Source: TMED27 sp964350695 (GTDB taxonomy: Bacteria; Pseudomonadota; Alphaproteobacteria; Micavibrionales; Micavibrionaceae). From it: a stretch of DNA of 64,000 nt. Under the pieces are notes generated by a model. That model saw nothing but the letters and a program-made list of their open reading frames with translations, made no database searches and was not told the origin of the DNA. Of the stretch, positions 50,793-59,563 are shown piece after piece. The position numbers and the translations under genes were made by a program. The stretch spans positions 8,601 to 72,600 of the forward strand of contig CAYGKM010000011.1 of assembly GCA_964350695.1 (NCBI GenBank), written 5' to 3'. Numbering within the stretch: position 1 is the stretch's first letter; each line of letters begins with the position of its first letter.

Positions 50793-51932
50793 TCAGCCTG
50801 TTTTGGCGGGTTTGTCACGTGTTTCTTCCGCAGCGTGGACGCGCTGGCGTGAATATTCAGATGCGATAGAGCCGAGATCTTTGTCGGGTGAGCTTTGCGC
50901 TAAATCCAGAACTTCGCTGAAACGGCGGGGCACTCCTGCCTTAATATCGGTGATTGTGGCGTTTGCATCTTCTCCGACCTTGGCGACCCATATAACGCCG
51001 CCTGCATTTACGATGTAGTCAGGGCAATATAGAATGCCGAGGCGTTTCATCAGTTTGCTTTGGCTATTGCCCATTTGGTCTTGTTGCTGGTTATTGGCAG
51101 CGCCGCAGACGATTTTTACGCCCGATTCTTTTAAACGGTGAATTGTGTCGTCGCTCAGCGTGCCGCCAATTGCGTTGGGGGCGAAGATGTCTGCTTTTAC
51201 GTCATAGATATCGTCGAGGGCGACTTGTTCAACCTCAACGCCTTGCGCGCGGAGGTTTTCAAATGGCGTATCAACCATATCGCAGGCGATAATGTGCGCG
51301 CCGTTTTCATGGGCGTATTTTGCCAAATCCGCGCCGACCGCGCCGAGGCCCTGCATGGAAATTCTAAGGCCTTTGAAATCGTCTTTGCCTAGCTCACGTT
51401 TAACCGCCACTTTCATGCATTCATATACGCCCATTGCGGTGATGGGAGAGGGATCGCCGCCGACAATGCTTGGGTCTGCGCTGCTTGCGCCTTTAAGCCA
51501 GTCGGTTTTTTCGGCCATATAGTTCAAGGCTTGTTCGCTGATATTCATGTCTTCCGCGCCGAAATAGACAGGGGCGGACGCGTTGATGATATTCAGGCCT
51601 TCTGCAAGGACATCCAAAACGGCGTTGTCAGGTTTGCGTTGACCAGGGAGCGCCATGATGACGGTTTTTCCGCCGCCATGGTGAAGGCCGCCTGCGGCGT
51701 TTTTCCATGTCATGGCTTCGGACAGGCGCAGCACATCGGTGATGGCGTCTTCTTCGCTGTCATATTCCTTATACCGTATGCCGCCGAGTGCGGGGCCAAG
51801 GGCGATGTTATGAACACCGACAAAAGCCGTGATATTTTGGTCGTCGGAGACAATTTTAAAGACTTTTTCATGTCCCATATATTGCGGATTATCGGATACG
51901 AGGAGCTCGGTAACTTGAGTGCTTTGCGTCAT
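50793..51932 (-). CDS. Glu/Leu/Phe/Val dehydrogenase, leucine dehydrogenase type
   Basis: 379 residues from ATG at 51932; a 29-codon open extension upstream is Phe/Lys-rich and looks non-coding. The catalytic lysine is in LHHGGGKTVIMA (about residue 90), and the nucleotide-binding fold has ISMQGLGAVGADLAKYAHENGA. Length and GPALGGIRYKEY place it with leucine/valine dehydrogenases, which deaminate branched-chain amino acids with NAD. It starts the transcript that runs into the pilin-like gene. Confidence 0.92.
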   Translation of the reverse strand: MTQSTQVTELLVSDNPQYMGHEKVFKIVSDDQNITAFVGVHNIALGPALGGIRYKEYDSEEDAITDVLRLSEAMTWKNAAGGLHHGGGKTVIMALPGQRKPDNAVLDVLAEGLNIINASAPVYFGAEDMNISEQALNYMAEKTDWLKGASSADPSIVGGDPSPITAMGVYECMKVAVKRELGKDDFKGLRISMQGLGAVGADLAKYAHENGAHIIACDMVDTPFENLRAQGVEVEQVALDDIYDVKADIFAPNAIGGTLSDDTIHRLKESGVKIVCGAANNQQQDQMGNSQSKLMKRLGILYCPDYIVNAGGVIWVAKVGEDANATITDIKAGVPRRFSEVLDLAQSSPDKDLGSIASEYSRQRVHAAEETRDKPAKTG

Positions 51933-52095
51933 GATGTGCCTAAACCGTTGTTTCGAGTGGTAAAAAGCCATAAAAAACGGTTTTGCGCAAGCATTGCGGA
52001 TGGTTTTGCAAAAATTCATCTTTAAAAAGGGCCAAAATCATTTCAAATTTTATTTACTTTTTATTCAGACTTTATGTGTTATGTTAAATATATAG

Positions 52096-52270
52096 GGTGA
52101 TTTTATCTCCTTTAAGATTTAGACCAGTGATACAGGGACGTATTACAAGAGCAAAAAGACCGAAGGCAAACGGTTAGAGTAATAAGAGTAGTGTGAATAA
52201 AGAGTGCGAGCAGGGGGAGGCAAGTTCCTCGCGGCACTTATAAAAAGAGCTCGGTTCACGAGCCTTTTTT
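52096..52270 (+). ncRNA. Candidate structured RNA 1
   Basis: From the possible start near 52096 to a clear terminator, about 175 bases. Hairpins: ACCG/CGGT in the middle, then AGTGC (52203-52207) with GCACT (52234-52238) enclosing GAGG (52217-52220) with CCTC (52227-52230), and last GCTCG/CGAGC (52249-52263, loop GTTCA) followed by six T. Size is close to that of 6S RNA, but the match to any RNA family could not be verified by eye. Confidence 0.4.
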
Positions 52271-52299
52271 CTTTCAGGGTTCCAAGGGTTTTATAAAGT

Positions 52300-52401
52300 T
52301 TACCTCTTATGTCATGCGCACTGGCCTGTATGAAGTTTTTGAAGGTATGCGCAATGCCCCGCATTCAGTATTTTCAGATCCGGCATACAGGCTTTTTTTT
52401 T
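52300..52401 (+). ncRNA. Candidate structured RNA 2
   Basis: GCCTGTATG (52324-52332) pairs over nine bases with CATACAGGC (52384-52392), followed by nine T. Inside is a second hairpin, ATGCG (52347-52351) with CGCAT (52360-52364). This is a long-range terminator stem with a folded insert, as in small RNAs. The 5' end is not defined; it could also be a second terminator of candidate RNA 1. Confidence 0.4.
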
Positions 52402-52499
52402 GTCTTTATTTCCTCCTTTTATTTCCGCCTTTTTTTCCAATGCTTGTCGCGATAGAGTATAGTGGAATTTCAAGAGTCCAATTTTAGGAGAGTGTTTTC

Positions 52500-53219
52500 G
52501 TGTTCAGATTTTTATTCGTGTTTGCAGTGATGGTATTTTGCGGCTCTGGCGTCGTCCTGGCGCAAGAAGAGGTGGCGGAAGCGCCGAAACCAAACCCTGT
52601 TGTTGAGGCGGCAAAGGCCTTTACAGACGGTTTGGATGAGCCAAGTTTGCGGCATTTCAATACTATATACGGCAATTATAATATGGTGCGGGTTGTGGAA
52701 GCGGTGCGTGGCAGCATTGATTCGGCTGTGCGGGCCTGCGGGGAGGCCAATCCCGATATGAAAGAGCAGATGGATACACGCTTTGATGGGTGGGCGGCGG
52801 AAGTGAACCCCATCCTGAAGGAGGCTGATTCGAATATTGATAATTTGGTGCTGGCGCAGGATTACGCGCAGAAAAAAGATTTTGAAAAATTCTTTAAGCT
52901 GATTGATAAAACGCGTGATGAAGCAGAAAAAGAAGTGAAGAAAATTCCTGTGACATCGCCCGAGGCGTGCGGATATTTGTTGAAAAACATGGATAAAACG
53001 CAAGCGCAGATGACGGAATTGTTGCGGGCGACTTTGATAAGCTTGCCGCAGCGCATGCAAGCCCAAGACGATGATGCGCGCGCGAAAGCGATTGAGGAAG
53101 AGGCAGAAAAAGCAGAAGCAGAAAAAGCTGAGGCTGAGGCCATAGAAGCTGAGGCTGCAGAGGAAGCGGTTGAGCCGGAAGACGCACCGGAAGACGGAGA
53201 CGAGCCTTCTGAAGAATAA
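52500..53219 (+). CDS. Exported alpha-helical protein with acidic coiled-coil tail
   Basis: 239 residues. Signal peptide about 1-21 (cleavage at VLAQE). The central part is helical with two single cysteines (RACGE, EACGY) about 75 residues apart that may pair. The last 45 residues are an Ala/Glu repeat (AEAEKAEAEAIEAEAAEEA), a single helix or coiled coil. Start is GTG with AGGAGA about ten bases upstream; no ATG fits the signal peptide. No family recognised. The glycosyltransferase begins 21 bases later. Confidence 0.7.
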   Translation: MFRFLFVFAVMVFCGSGVVLAQEEVAEAPKPNPVVEAAKAFTDGLDEPSLRHFNTIYGNYNMVRVVEAVRGSIDSAVRACGEANPDMKEQMDTRFDGWAAEVNPILKEADSNIDNLVLAQDYAQKKDFEKFFKLIDKTRDEAEKEVKKIPVTSPEACGYLLKNMDKTQAQMTELLRATLISLPQRMQAQDDDARAKAIEEEAEKAEAEKAEAEAIEAEAAEEAVEPEDAPEDGDEPSEE

Positions 53220-53240
53220 ACCTTTGTAGAGTTTAGCGGC

Positions 53241-54296
53241 ATGAGAATTCTCCACGTTATGGCAGGCGCGCCTTTTGGAGGCGCAGAGACGGCGTTTGTC
53301 GATATGTGCCTTGCCATGCATGAGGCAGGGGAACATATAGAAGTTGTCACGCGTGAAAACGCGCTCCGCGTTCCACAGCTTGAGAAAGCGGGGATCAAAG
53401 TTCATATTTTGCGGTTTGGTGGTAAAATAGATATTTTCACCCCTTTGGCGATTACAAAAATCATTAAGAATTTTAAGCCCGATATTGTTCAATGTTGGAT
53501 GAGCCGTGCGCCGGCGAAAGTGCCTTCATGGCGACCTTCTATGGGCATTCCGCGCTATTATGTAGTCTCGCGTTTAGGCAGCCCTTATAAGCTCAAATAC
53601 TTCAAATCATCTGATTATTTTGTGACGATTACGCCAGAAATTGGCGAGTATTTAATCGGAAATGGGGTTGAGAGCGGGCGTGTGCGCCATATCAATAACT
53701 TTGCGGAAGTCGAGCGCCCGACATCGGAGATGAGCCGGGCTGATTTCGATACGCCAGATGGGGCGGTTTTGTTGCTGGGCCTTGGGCGGCTGCATGATGA
53801 TAAGGCGTTTGATACGCTGATTAAGGTGGCGGCGGAGCTACCGGAAGTTTATCTGTGGATTGCGGGTGAAGGCCCGCAGCGCGGCGCGCTGGAGCGGCTT
53901 ATCGAGAAGCTCGGCGTGGGGACCCGAGTGAAGTTAATTGGCTGGCAGACCGACCGGGCGCGGCTGTTTGAGCTTGCCGATATTTGTACCTTTATCTCGC
54001 GCAATGAAGGCTTCGGGACGGTGTTTGTGCAAAGCTGGGCGCAGCGCGTGCCTGTGGTGGTCAGTGATGCTGACGGGCCGCGGCAATTCGTGAAGCATGA
54101 ACAAGACGGGATGATGGCGCCGATTGATGACGTGCAGGCGATTAAGATGTGTATACGCCGCATTATGGACGACCCTGATTTAGAAAACAGGATCGTGCAT
54201 CAGGGGTATATGCGTTATGAGCGGGAATTCACCAAAGCGGCCTGTCTTCAGGGGTATTTGCAATTTTATCACGATATCGCAGAGAGCTTTTCGTAA
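53241..54296 (+). CDS. Glycosyltransferase family 4 (GT-B fold)
   Basis: 351 residues. N-terminal MRILHVMAGAPFGGAETAFVDM with the glycine-rich loop and FKPDIVQCWMSRA; C-terminal nucleotide-sugar domain with LLGLGRLHDDKAFDTLIKVA, LWIAGEGPQ and the E-x7-E region ISRNEGFGTVFVQSWAQRVPVV. These mark GT4 enzymes of lipopolysaccharide or other glycan synthesis. Donor and acceptor are not evident. It is not in a sugar-synthesis cluster. Confidence 0.9.
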   Translation: MRILHVMAGAPFGGAETAFVDMCLAMHEAGEHIEVVTRENALRVPQLEKAGIKVHILRFGGKIDIFTPLAITKIIKNFKPDIVQCWMSRAPAKVPSWRPSMGIPRYYVVSRLGSPYKLKYFKSSDYFVTITPEIGEYLIGNGVESGRVRHINNFAEVERPTSEMSRADFDTPDGAVLLLGLGRLHDDKAFDTLIKVAAELPEVYLWIAGEGPQRGALERLIEKLGVGTRVKLIGWQTDRARLFELADICTFISRNEGFGTVFVQSWAQRVPVVVSDADGPRQFVKHEQDGMMAPIDDVQAIKMCIRRIMDDPDLENRIVHQGYMRYEREFTKAACLQGYLQFYHDIAESFS

Positions 54297-54302
54297 ATCC
54301 TG

Positions 54303-54318
54303 TTAACCTTTTGTTAAC
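54303..54318 (+). promoter_or_regulatory. CtrA-type binding box
   Basis: TTAACCTTTTGTTAAC is an exact match to the TTAA-N7-TTAAC consensus of CtrA, the alphaproteobacterial cell-cycle and motility regulator. It lies in the gap before the 1049-residue protein gene, 34 bases upstream of that gene's best -35 element and just past the glycosyltransferase stop. It was the only full box noticed in intergenic sequence of the window. Confidence 0.6.
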
Positions 54319-54352
54319 CAATTGAAATCATTAGAAAAAATAGCTCAAAAGT

Positions 54353-54381
54353 TTGTATTTTGGGGTGGTTTGTGGCATAAT
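54353..54381 (+). promoter_or_regulatory. Sigma-70-type promoter of the 1049-residue protein gene
   Basis: TTGTAT, 17 bases, CATAAT, giving a start near 54388 and a leader of about 125 bases. The CtrA box stands upstream where an activator could act. Confidence 0.5.
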
Positions 54382-54515
54382 GATTTTAACTTAGCCGTGA
54401 TGCGTGAGTGCGCATTTAAAAAGTGATAATAAAATCAACGGCTTAAGATGGTAATAAATAGAGATTATGGCCCGTTATAAAAACAAGAATGGGGCTGAAA
54501 TAAGAGGGTATTTTC

Positions 54516-57500
54516 ATGGCATTGACGCCGGAACAACTTAATAACATTCAAGAAGCGTTGACCGCTTTGGGGGTTAACCCTGGCGGTGAAGCAACTTTGG
54601 CACCTGACGTGCAAAAAGGTGTTGAGGCTCTTATTGGTTTGATTAATGACGTTGCCGAAAAACCTGAAGATAAAATCGATTATGATGTTTCGAAAGGATA
54701 TACAGAAGAACTGCGGGACAAGCTCTCTGAGAGTTTGGGTGCTGCGCGCTCAAGTCTTAAATATCAAGCACTTAAGATATTAAATAACCCTTTAGGGCGC
54801 GCGGAACTCTCGAAAAAGTTTGAAGAGCTGGGCTTGCCAGAGCCGATTGTGGCAAACCCTAATTTATTCTTTAAGCTCATAGATAATTCAGAAGATGTTA
54901 TATCTGCTTTGGAGCAGGCAAGAGAAGATGGGATTCTTGGTGTTACTTCTTCTCCGACAGTAACACCTGCGCCTCCTCCGGCGACACCACCTGCGCCTCC
55001 TCCGGCGACACCACCTGCGCCTCCTCCGGTGACACCACCTGCGCCCCCTCCGGTGACACCACCTGCGCCCCCTCCGGTAGAGCCTGAGCCGTCTCTGGAA
55101 GAGGCGGAGAACGCTGTGGAGACTGCTTTAGGTGGTTTGACCCCGAAAATGGCAGACATACTTGGTTTAGAGCCAAGGCCCGGTTTGCTGCTAATTTTAA
55201 ACGAGCAAATTGCAAAAAAAATTCAGGAGCAGCGTGATAATGGCGTTCCTGATTTTCTCATTGAATCCGTTGCCGGTGACTTGATGGGACTTGAGCTTCC
55301 AACTGATATTGATGTTGGGGGAGATTTTGGTTGGAAGTCACAGGCAGGCCTTCAGGGTGTGATGATTGTTTTAGGGCATCCGCAAGTTCTCGACATGAAT
55401 ACGCAATTGCCGCATTTGCAGCCATGGGAGTATCACCCTGATAAGGGGCAGTTTCTCTTAAGAGATGAAAATATTACAAAAATTATGGAGTATATGGGGG
55501 AGACTGAAGGTCTAACTCCAGAGCAGCTGGAACTTAAGCGCCAAGAGACTAAAGATATGGTTGAAGGCCTCGTTAAGTCTCTGGATGTTATGTATCGTGA
55601 GGGGGCGCTTCTCGACTTCCAAATTTTCAACGGTTCGCTTATGGAAGTATCGCCTTATGCGAAAGGGATTTTGCTCGAGGAGACAGGGAGACTTTCAGGT
55701 CTTGCTGGTGGGAATGATCTGTTTAACGAGCTTACGCGCGCGTATACGGGCATTGGGCTGGATCAAATTCTGGATGAAGGATTAGCGCCTGAATTTGCGG
55801 ATTCACCGAATGAATTCCGCGAGCGTTTAAAGGCGTTTTACAGCCAGGCGAAAGCCGCCCATACCGGCACGGATGAAGAGTTTGAAGCAGAAATGCTGGT
55901 GATGCTGTATTCCATTACCTCGCTGCCGTTTGGTGATGAGCGCCATAGAGACATTTTCGTCTCCGGGGTTATGGATGCGGTGCGCAGTGGTGATGCAGAT
56001 GCGTTTGTTGAAGGCGTGGAGCAGACCGTCGGCACTATGGTTGAAGAGGCCGGCAAGCCAGAATTTAGCAGTGCGCTTGTGCGTAATCCCACATTGCATC
56101 CGAAATTACAGGACGGTGCATTGCGTTTCAGCGTAGGCGGCGAGGACTTCAGCACCGATGATATTATCAATGCCTATAACGAAATGAGCAAAGGTTATCG
56201 AAATAATAATGGCGGGGCGATGACGTTTCGCGCGGATAGAAAGATGTATATTTCCGCTGTTGAGGTACGCTCCAATATTTTCACGATTGAAGAAATTAAT
56301 GGCGAGAAGCTGAACGAGATTTTCTTTACGCAAGAAAAGCTTGAAGAGATCGCCCCTGAATATGCGGGGCAGACTTTGAGCCAAAAGGAAAGAAACGCGA
56401 TTTTTTGCGATTTGCTCTATACGAAAGCCAATGTTGCCGTTTTGGAAGGCTCGGGGTCGACGATTGCGACAAGCATCTTTACCGATGAAAAAATCGCGGC
56501 GGCAATGGCGGCGGATGCCGGTTTTGCAATGATGTTCCAATCGCCGACAATGGATTCGCAAAATGTAGTGAAGCTCTGGGCGTCTTATCCTGATTTCATG
56601 ATGGCGGTGAATGATGTGAAAACGCCGTATGATGATAATAAAATCTCTCCTTTGGACGATGTTATTTCCCGCGCCCAGCCCAGCGCCGCGCCGCTGGCTT
56701 CCGACGTGCCGCCCGTGAGGATTGCGCCGCCGCGCGTTGAGGCGAGCAGGTCTGCGCCTGATCCGAATTCAAAGCCGTTTACCGTTGAAGAGTTCAAAGC
56801 CAATTCGGTCAAGCTTCAAGGTTTGTCGGATATGGCGGCTAAGCTTTATACGCGGCCAACACTTTTGAGCGCGAAAGATGTTGCGTTCTTGCGTTCGCAA
56901 AACGGACCTACGGATGGTTTGGGCGCGAATGGTTTGCTTGAAGTGCCTTTGGCGGCGGTGGATGCCAGTGCGATTACCGATGATACGCAAGGGCCGGTTA
57001 TTGGATATTATGACCGCGCGCTTGAAACGATTGTGATGGTGCCGCTGCCTGATGAATTTCGCGATCCTGCAAAAGCGGATGCGTTGATGGAGGCAGTCAA
57101 GAAGCACGGCATGAATTCCAAGCAGCATTATGATTATATGATGGAAAGATTTCCGACGCTTGCGAAAATAACAGAAGCGTCTCTGTCTTCCATGCGCGGC
57201 GAAGGCCGTGATTCAGGTGTTAGGAATTACGAAGACGAGTATTTTTATTTTTCCAGAAATATTCAGGGCATTGTTGAGTCGCTGCAAAATGATTTAGGTC
57301 AGAGAACTGCAGGACAAAAAATGCAGAGCCCATTGTTTGAGGAGGTTGCGCCAGAGGCCGAGAAAACGCCTGTTCGTGATGCTTTCCGCCGCGGTGCGGG
57401 CAATCGCATTAAAGGTATTTTTGGCGGTAGCAGCGGTGAAGCGAAGCCTCCCCGTGAGCCTGCAGAGATTATATATCGCGGCGATAACCCTTATGGTTAT

Positions 57501-57665
57501 GAGTTGAGTGAGGCGGACGCTGAGGCGACGTTTGCCGCGAAGAAGGAACAGATTATTGCGGCGGGCGGAGAGATTACTCAAAGCCGTATGGATCGCGCAG
57601 TGGAAGCTGCCAAACCTGAGGTTACCGTTGTTGGTGACGAAATTTCCGTGAAGCCTAATCAGTAA
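54516..57665 (+). CDS. Unrecognised 1049-residue protein with proline-rich linker
   Basis: No signal peptide, no membrane segment, acidic and largely helical. Parts: an N-terminal helical domain (1-145) starting LTPEQLNNIQEALTALGVNPG; a Pro/Ala/Thr linker (about 150-190) of an eight-residue repeat PAPPPATP or PAPPPVTP; a large helical region (about 190-715); a second disordered Pro/Ser/Arg stretch (about 715-755); a C-terminal domain (about 755-955); and a charged tail ending SVKPNQ. GAGNRIKGIFGGS near residue 960 is a short basic patch. AGAGGG precedes the ATG. It may be a cytoplasmic structural protein or a secreted effector, but nothing identifies it. A CtrA box lies upstream. Confidence 0.75.
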   Translation: MALTPEQLNNIQEALTALGVNPGGEATLAPDVQKGVEALIGLINDVAEKPEDKIDYDVSKGYTEELRDKLSESLGAARSSLKYQALKILNNPLGRAELSKKFEELGLPEPIVANPNLFFKLIDNSEDVISALEQAREDGILGVTSSPTVTPAPPPATPPAPPPATPPAPPPVTPPAPPPVTPPAPPPVEPEPSLEEAENAVETALGGLTPKMADILGLEPRPGLLLILNEQIAKKIQEQRDNGVPDFLIESVAGDLMGLELPTDIDVGGDFGWKSQAGLQGVMIVLGHPQVLDMNTQLPHLQPWEYHPDKGQFLLRDENITKIMEYMGETEGLTPEQLELKRQETKDMVEGLVKSLDVMYREGALLDFQIFNGSLMEVSPYAKGILLEETGRLSGLAGGNDLFNELTRAYTGIGLDQILDEGLAPEFADSPNEFRERLKAFYSQAKAAHTGTDEEFEAEMLVMLYSITSLPFGDERHRDIFVSGVMDAVRSGDADAFVEGVEQTVGTMVEEAGKPEFSSALVRNPTLHPKLQDGALRFSVGGEDFSTDDIINAYNEMSKGYRNNNGGAMTFRADRKMYISAVEVRSNIFTIEEINGEKLNEIFFTQEKLEEIAPEYAGQTLSQKERNAIFCDLLYTKANVAVLEGSGSTIATSIFTDEKIAAAMAADAGFAMMFQSPTMDSQNVVKLWASYPDFMMAVNDVKTPYDDNKISPLDDVISRAQPSAAPLASDVPPVRIAPPRVEASRSAPDPNSKPFTVEEFKANSVKLQGLSDMAAKLYTRPTLLSAKDVAFLRSQNGPTDGLGANGLLEVPLAAVDASAITDDTQGPVIGYYDRALETIVMVPLPDEFRDPAKADALMEAVKKHGMNSKQHYDYMMERFPTLAKITEASLSSMRGEGRDSGVRNYEDEYFYFSRNIQGIVESLQNDLGQRTAGQKMQSPLFEEVAPEAEKTPVRDAFRRGAGNRIKGIFGGSSGEAKPPREPAEIIYRGDNPYGYELSEADAEATFAAKKEQIIAAGGEITQSRMDRAVEAAKPEVTVVGDEISVKPNQ
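54966..55079 (+). repeat. 24-base tandem repeat coding for PAPPP(A/V)TP
   Basis: Five units (last partial) beginning CCTGCGCCTCCTCC, starting at 54966, 54990, 55014, 55038 and 55062. The first two units are identical and the later ones differ by GCG to GTG and CCT to CCC changes. It forms the proline-rich linker of the large protein and can vary in copy number by slippage without breaking the frame. Confidence 0.9.
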
Positions 57666-57752
57666 TAAAGTGATTGCCTTCATTTACTCTTCATTCTTAT
57701 GTGCGAACATATTACTCTTAAGGGAAAGATTTTAACGAGCGTGATAAATACT

Positions 57753-58469
57753 ATGAGTGACATCATTAGCCACCCCGAAGATGCCGATCAGCGCGAAGCC
57801 AATAAGCTTTTGGCGGATAAATTCGACGAGTTTAAGGAAGCGCTTGAGCTTTTATATATCATCGCCAATCAAAGCGGACGGATTTTGTATGCGAAAAATT
57901 GGCCACAGGCAGCGAAGGTTGTTTTGGGCGAAGAGCTTATCGGCTTTGATACAAAGGGCACACAAGACCTTGAGCGACGCGCTGAACTGGAAGGTGAGGC
58001 TGATAAGCGCCGCATTGTTATGCTTGAGGTTCTTGATCATGTTGAAGAGCGCAGCGTGGTTGATGGCGTGCTTCAGGTTGAATATGTGGAACGCCTGATT
58101 AAGGATTGGGGCAGAGCGATTGCTCTTAAGGTTTATTCTCCTGCGATTGTTGATCGTTTTATTGCACCTCCTCCTGTTGCTGCCGCGCCTCCGCCTGCGT
58201 CGCAAGTCCAAGAGCCGGCGCATGAAGATGTTCAGCCTGTGATGCCTGTGCAATCCGGGCCGCCAAGCATTTCGGCCAAACAGATGACGGCAAGCGCCAT
58301 AATGAAAGATTCGCCGCCAGTTGTTGATCCTGTGGTAGATGAAGTTCCGCCGCCTAATCCTGCACCGATTGAAGAGCCGAAAGATGAGTTCGTGCCGCAA
58401 AGTTCGGGCAAAAAACAGATGACATTCATGTCCTCAAAATCCAGAAAAGACCAAAAAGACACTGATTAA
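57753..58469 (+). CDS. Unknown helical protein with proline-rich tail
   Basis: 238 residues from ATG at 57753 (an open frame extends 18 codons upstream). Residues 1-135 are helical and charged (EANKLLADKFDEFKEALELLYII, then ERRAELEGEADKRRIVMLEVLDHVEE). After residue 140 come Pro/Ala/Val-rich stretches (IAPPPVAAAPPPASQ, PPVVDPVVDEVPPPNPAP) and a short Lys/Ser end. No signal peptide or known family. It follows the 1049-residue gene by 87 bases on the same strand and shares the globular-plus-proline plan, so the two could act together. Confidence 0.65.
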   Translation: MSDIISHPEDADQREANKLLADKFDEFKEALELLYIIANQSGRILYAKNWPQAAKVVLGEELIGFDTKGTQDLERRAELEGEADKRRIVMLEVLDHVEERSVVDGVLQVEYVERLIKDWGRAIALKVYSPAIVDRFIAPPPVAAAPPPASQVQEPAHEDVQPVMPVQSGPPSISAKQMTASAIMKDSPPVVDPVVDEVPPPNPAPIEEPKDEFVPQSSGKKQMTFMSSKSRKDQKDTD

Positions 58470-58471
58470 AT

Positions 58472-59491
58472 TTATGCCTGTTTTTTAGCGGGTTTGGTTT
58501 GATATAGCGCGAACACCATCAGGGCGACCACGATGGCTGCGCCGGCTTGATGCAGTGTCGCCAGAGCAATATTTACACCGCTTAAAAGTGTGGCGAGCCC
58601 AAGGCCGAGTTGCACAAAACCCATGAGGGCAAGAAGGTTAAGCCCTGTAAACGAGACGCCGCGTTTCTGAGCGTATAGCCAAAAAGAGAATACAGATAAT
58701 AACGCAGCGACGGCAAGCCAGCGATGGGTGAATTGCACCCCTGCGGGGTTTAGAATCAAAGCTTTAAGGCCTGTGGTTGAGACTTCATCGGGAATGATGC
58801 TGCCGCCCATATGCGGCCATGTGTTGTAGATTAAGCCACCATCCAGCCCGGCGGTGAAGGCGCCCCAGATGATTGTTACGGCGACTATGCCAAGTGTGAA
58901 AATCCCGAATATAAATACGGAGCGTTCAGAATATTTTCTTTCGGCGCACAGTGAAAAGGCAAGCCAGAGCAGTAGCCCTAAAATGAGGAAGGCCAGAGAC
59001 AAATGTGCGGTGAGCCGGAAGTGGCTGACAGCGGGAATATCGACCAGCCCGCTTGCGACCATATACCATCCCATCACCCCTTGCATGCCGCCTAAAACAA
59101 GCATGAGGAAAAGTTTGAGGCCGTATCCTTGGGGGATCATTTTTCTAATCCAAAAATAGGCAAGTGGAAGGGCAAAAACGAGGCCGATGGCGCGCCCCCA
59201 AAGACGGTGAAACCATTCCCAAAAGAAGATGTTTTTGAAATCTCCGATTTCCATCCAGAAATTCTTTTTTGTGAATTCCGGGGTTTCTTGATAGAGCGCA
59301 AAAACCCGTTCCCATTCGGCCTGATTGAGAGGCGGAAGGCTGCCGATGAGGGGGCGCCATTCGACCATAGACAGGCCGGATTCCGTAAGCCGCGTGATCG
59401 CGCCGATGATCATCATGGCAAAGACCATGAACGCACAGGCGAAGAGCCAAATTGAAATTGCGCGAGGATTAGGATTGCGAGTTAGTGACAT
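58472..59491 (-). CDS. ctaA: Heme A synthase (CtaA/Cox15, type 2)
   Basis: 339 residues, eight membrane helices. The first half has GAITRLTESGLSMVEWRPLIG and EFxxIFxxEWxHR-like FKNIFFWEWFHRLWGR with a heme histidine; others are in VSHFRLTAHLSLAF, FTHRWLAV and LATLHQAGA. The family ending and length are those of the alphaproteobacterial and mitochondrial type. It turns heme O into heme A for the oxidase encoded at 3-12 kb. It converges with the proline-rich gene two bases away. Confidence 0.96.
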   Translation of the reverse strand: MSLTRNPNPRAISIWLFACAFMVFAMMIIGAITRLTESGLSMVEWRPLIGSLPPLNQAEWERVFALYQETPEFTKKNFWMEIGDFKNIFFWEWFHRLWGRAIGLVFALPLAYFWIRKMIPQGYGLKLFLMLVLGGMQGVMGWYMVASGLVDIPAVSHFRLTAHLSLAFLILGLLLWLAFSLCAERKYSERSVFIFGIFTLGIVAVTIIWGAFTAGLDGGLIYNTWPHMGGSIIPDEVSTTGLKALILNPAGVQFTHRWLAVAALLSVFSFWLYAQKRGVSFTGLNLLALMGFVQLGLGLATLLSGVNIALATLHQAGAAIVVALMVFALYQTKPAKKQA

Positions 59492-59563
59492 TTTATACTT
59501 TCGGCTTGCGGGCGTGTCGTTATAAACTTAAGTTCCAGTCTCTATATAAGGCACGCACACATA

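Larger units (their letters stand above)
52020..52499. other. 480-base stretch without a protein gene
   Basis: No frame here looks coding on either strand. It holds a possible promoter (TTATTC at 52061-52066, 17 bases, TTAAAT at 52084-52089) and two consecutive structured segments each ending in a terminator, described separately. The last 100 bases are T-rich and lead to the next gene, with AGGAGA just ahead of its GTG. Confidence 0.6.

Noticed and set aside
52143..52364. 73-residue minus-strand frame in the gene-free gap
   Set aside because: No ribosome site, odd composition, and it lies across strong hairpins and terminators of the plus strand.
52512..53492. 326-residue minus-strand frame
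   Set aside because: It is the shadow of the exported coiled-coil protein and glycosyltransferase start; full of Phe/Arg/His runs from reverse translation of Glu/Lys codons.
54966..55079. Possible CRISPR array
   Set aside because: Units are directly adjacent with no spacers and encode a proline repeat in frame.
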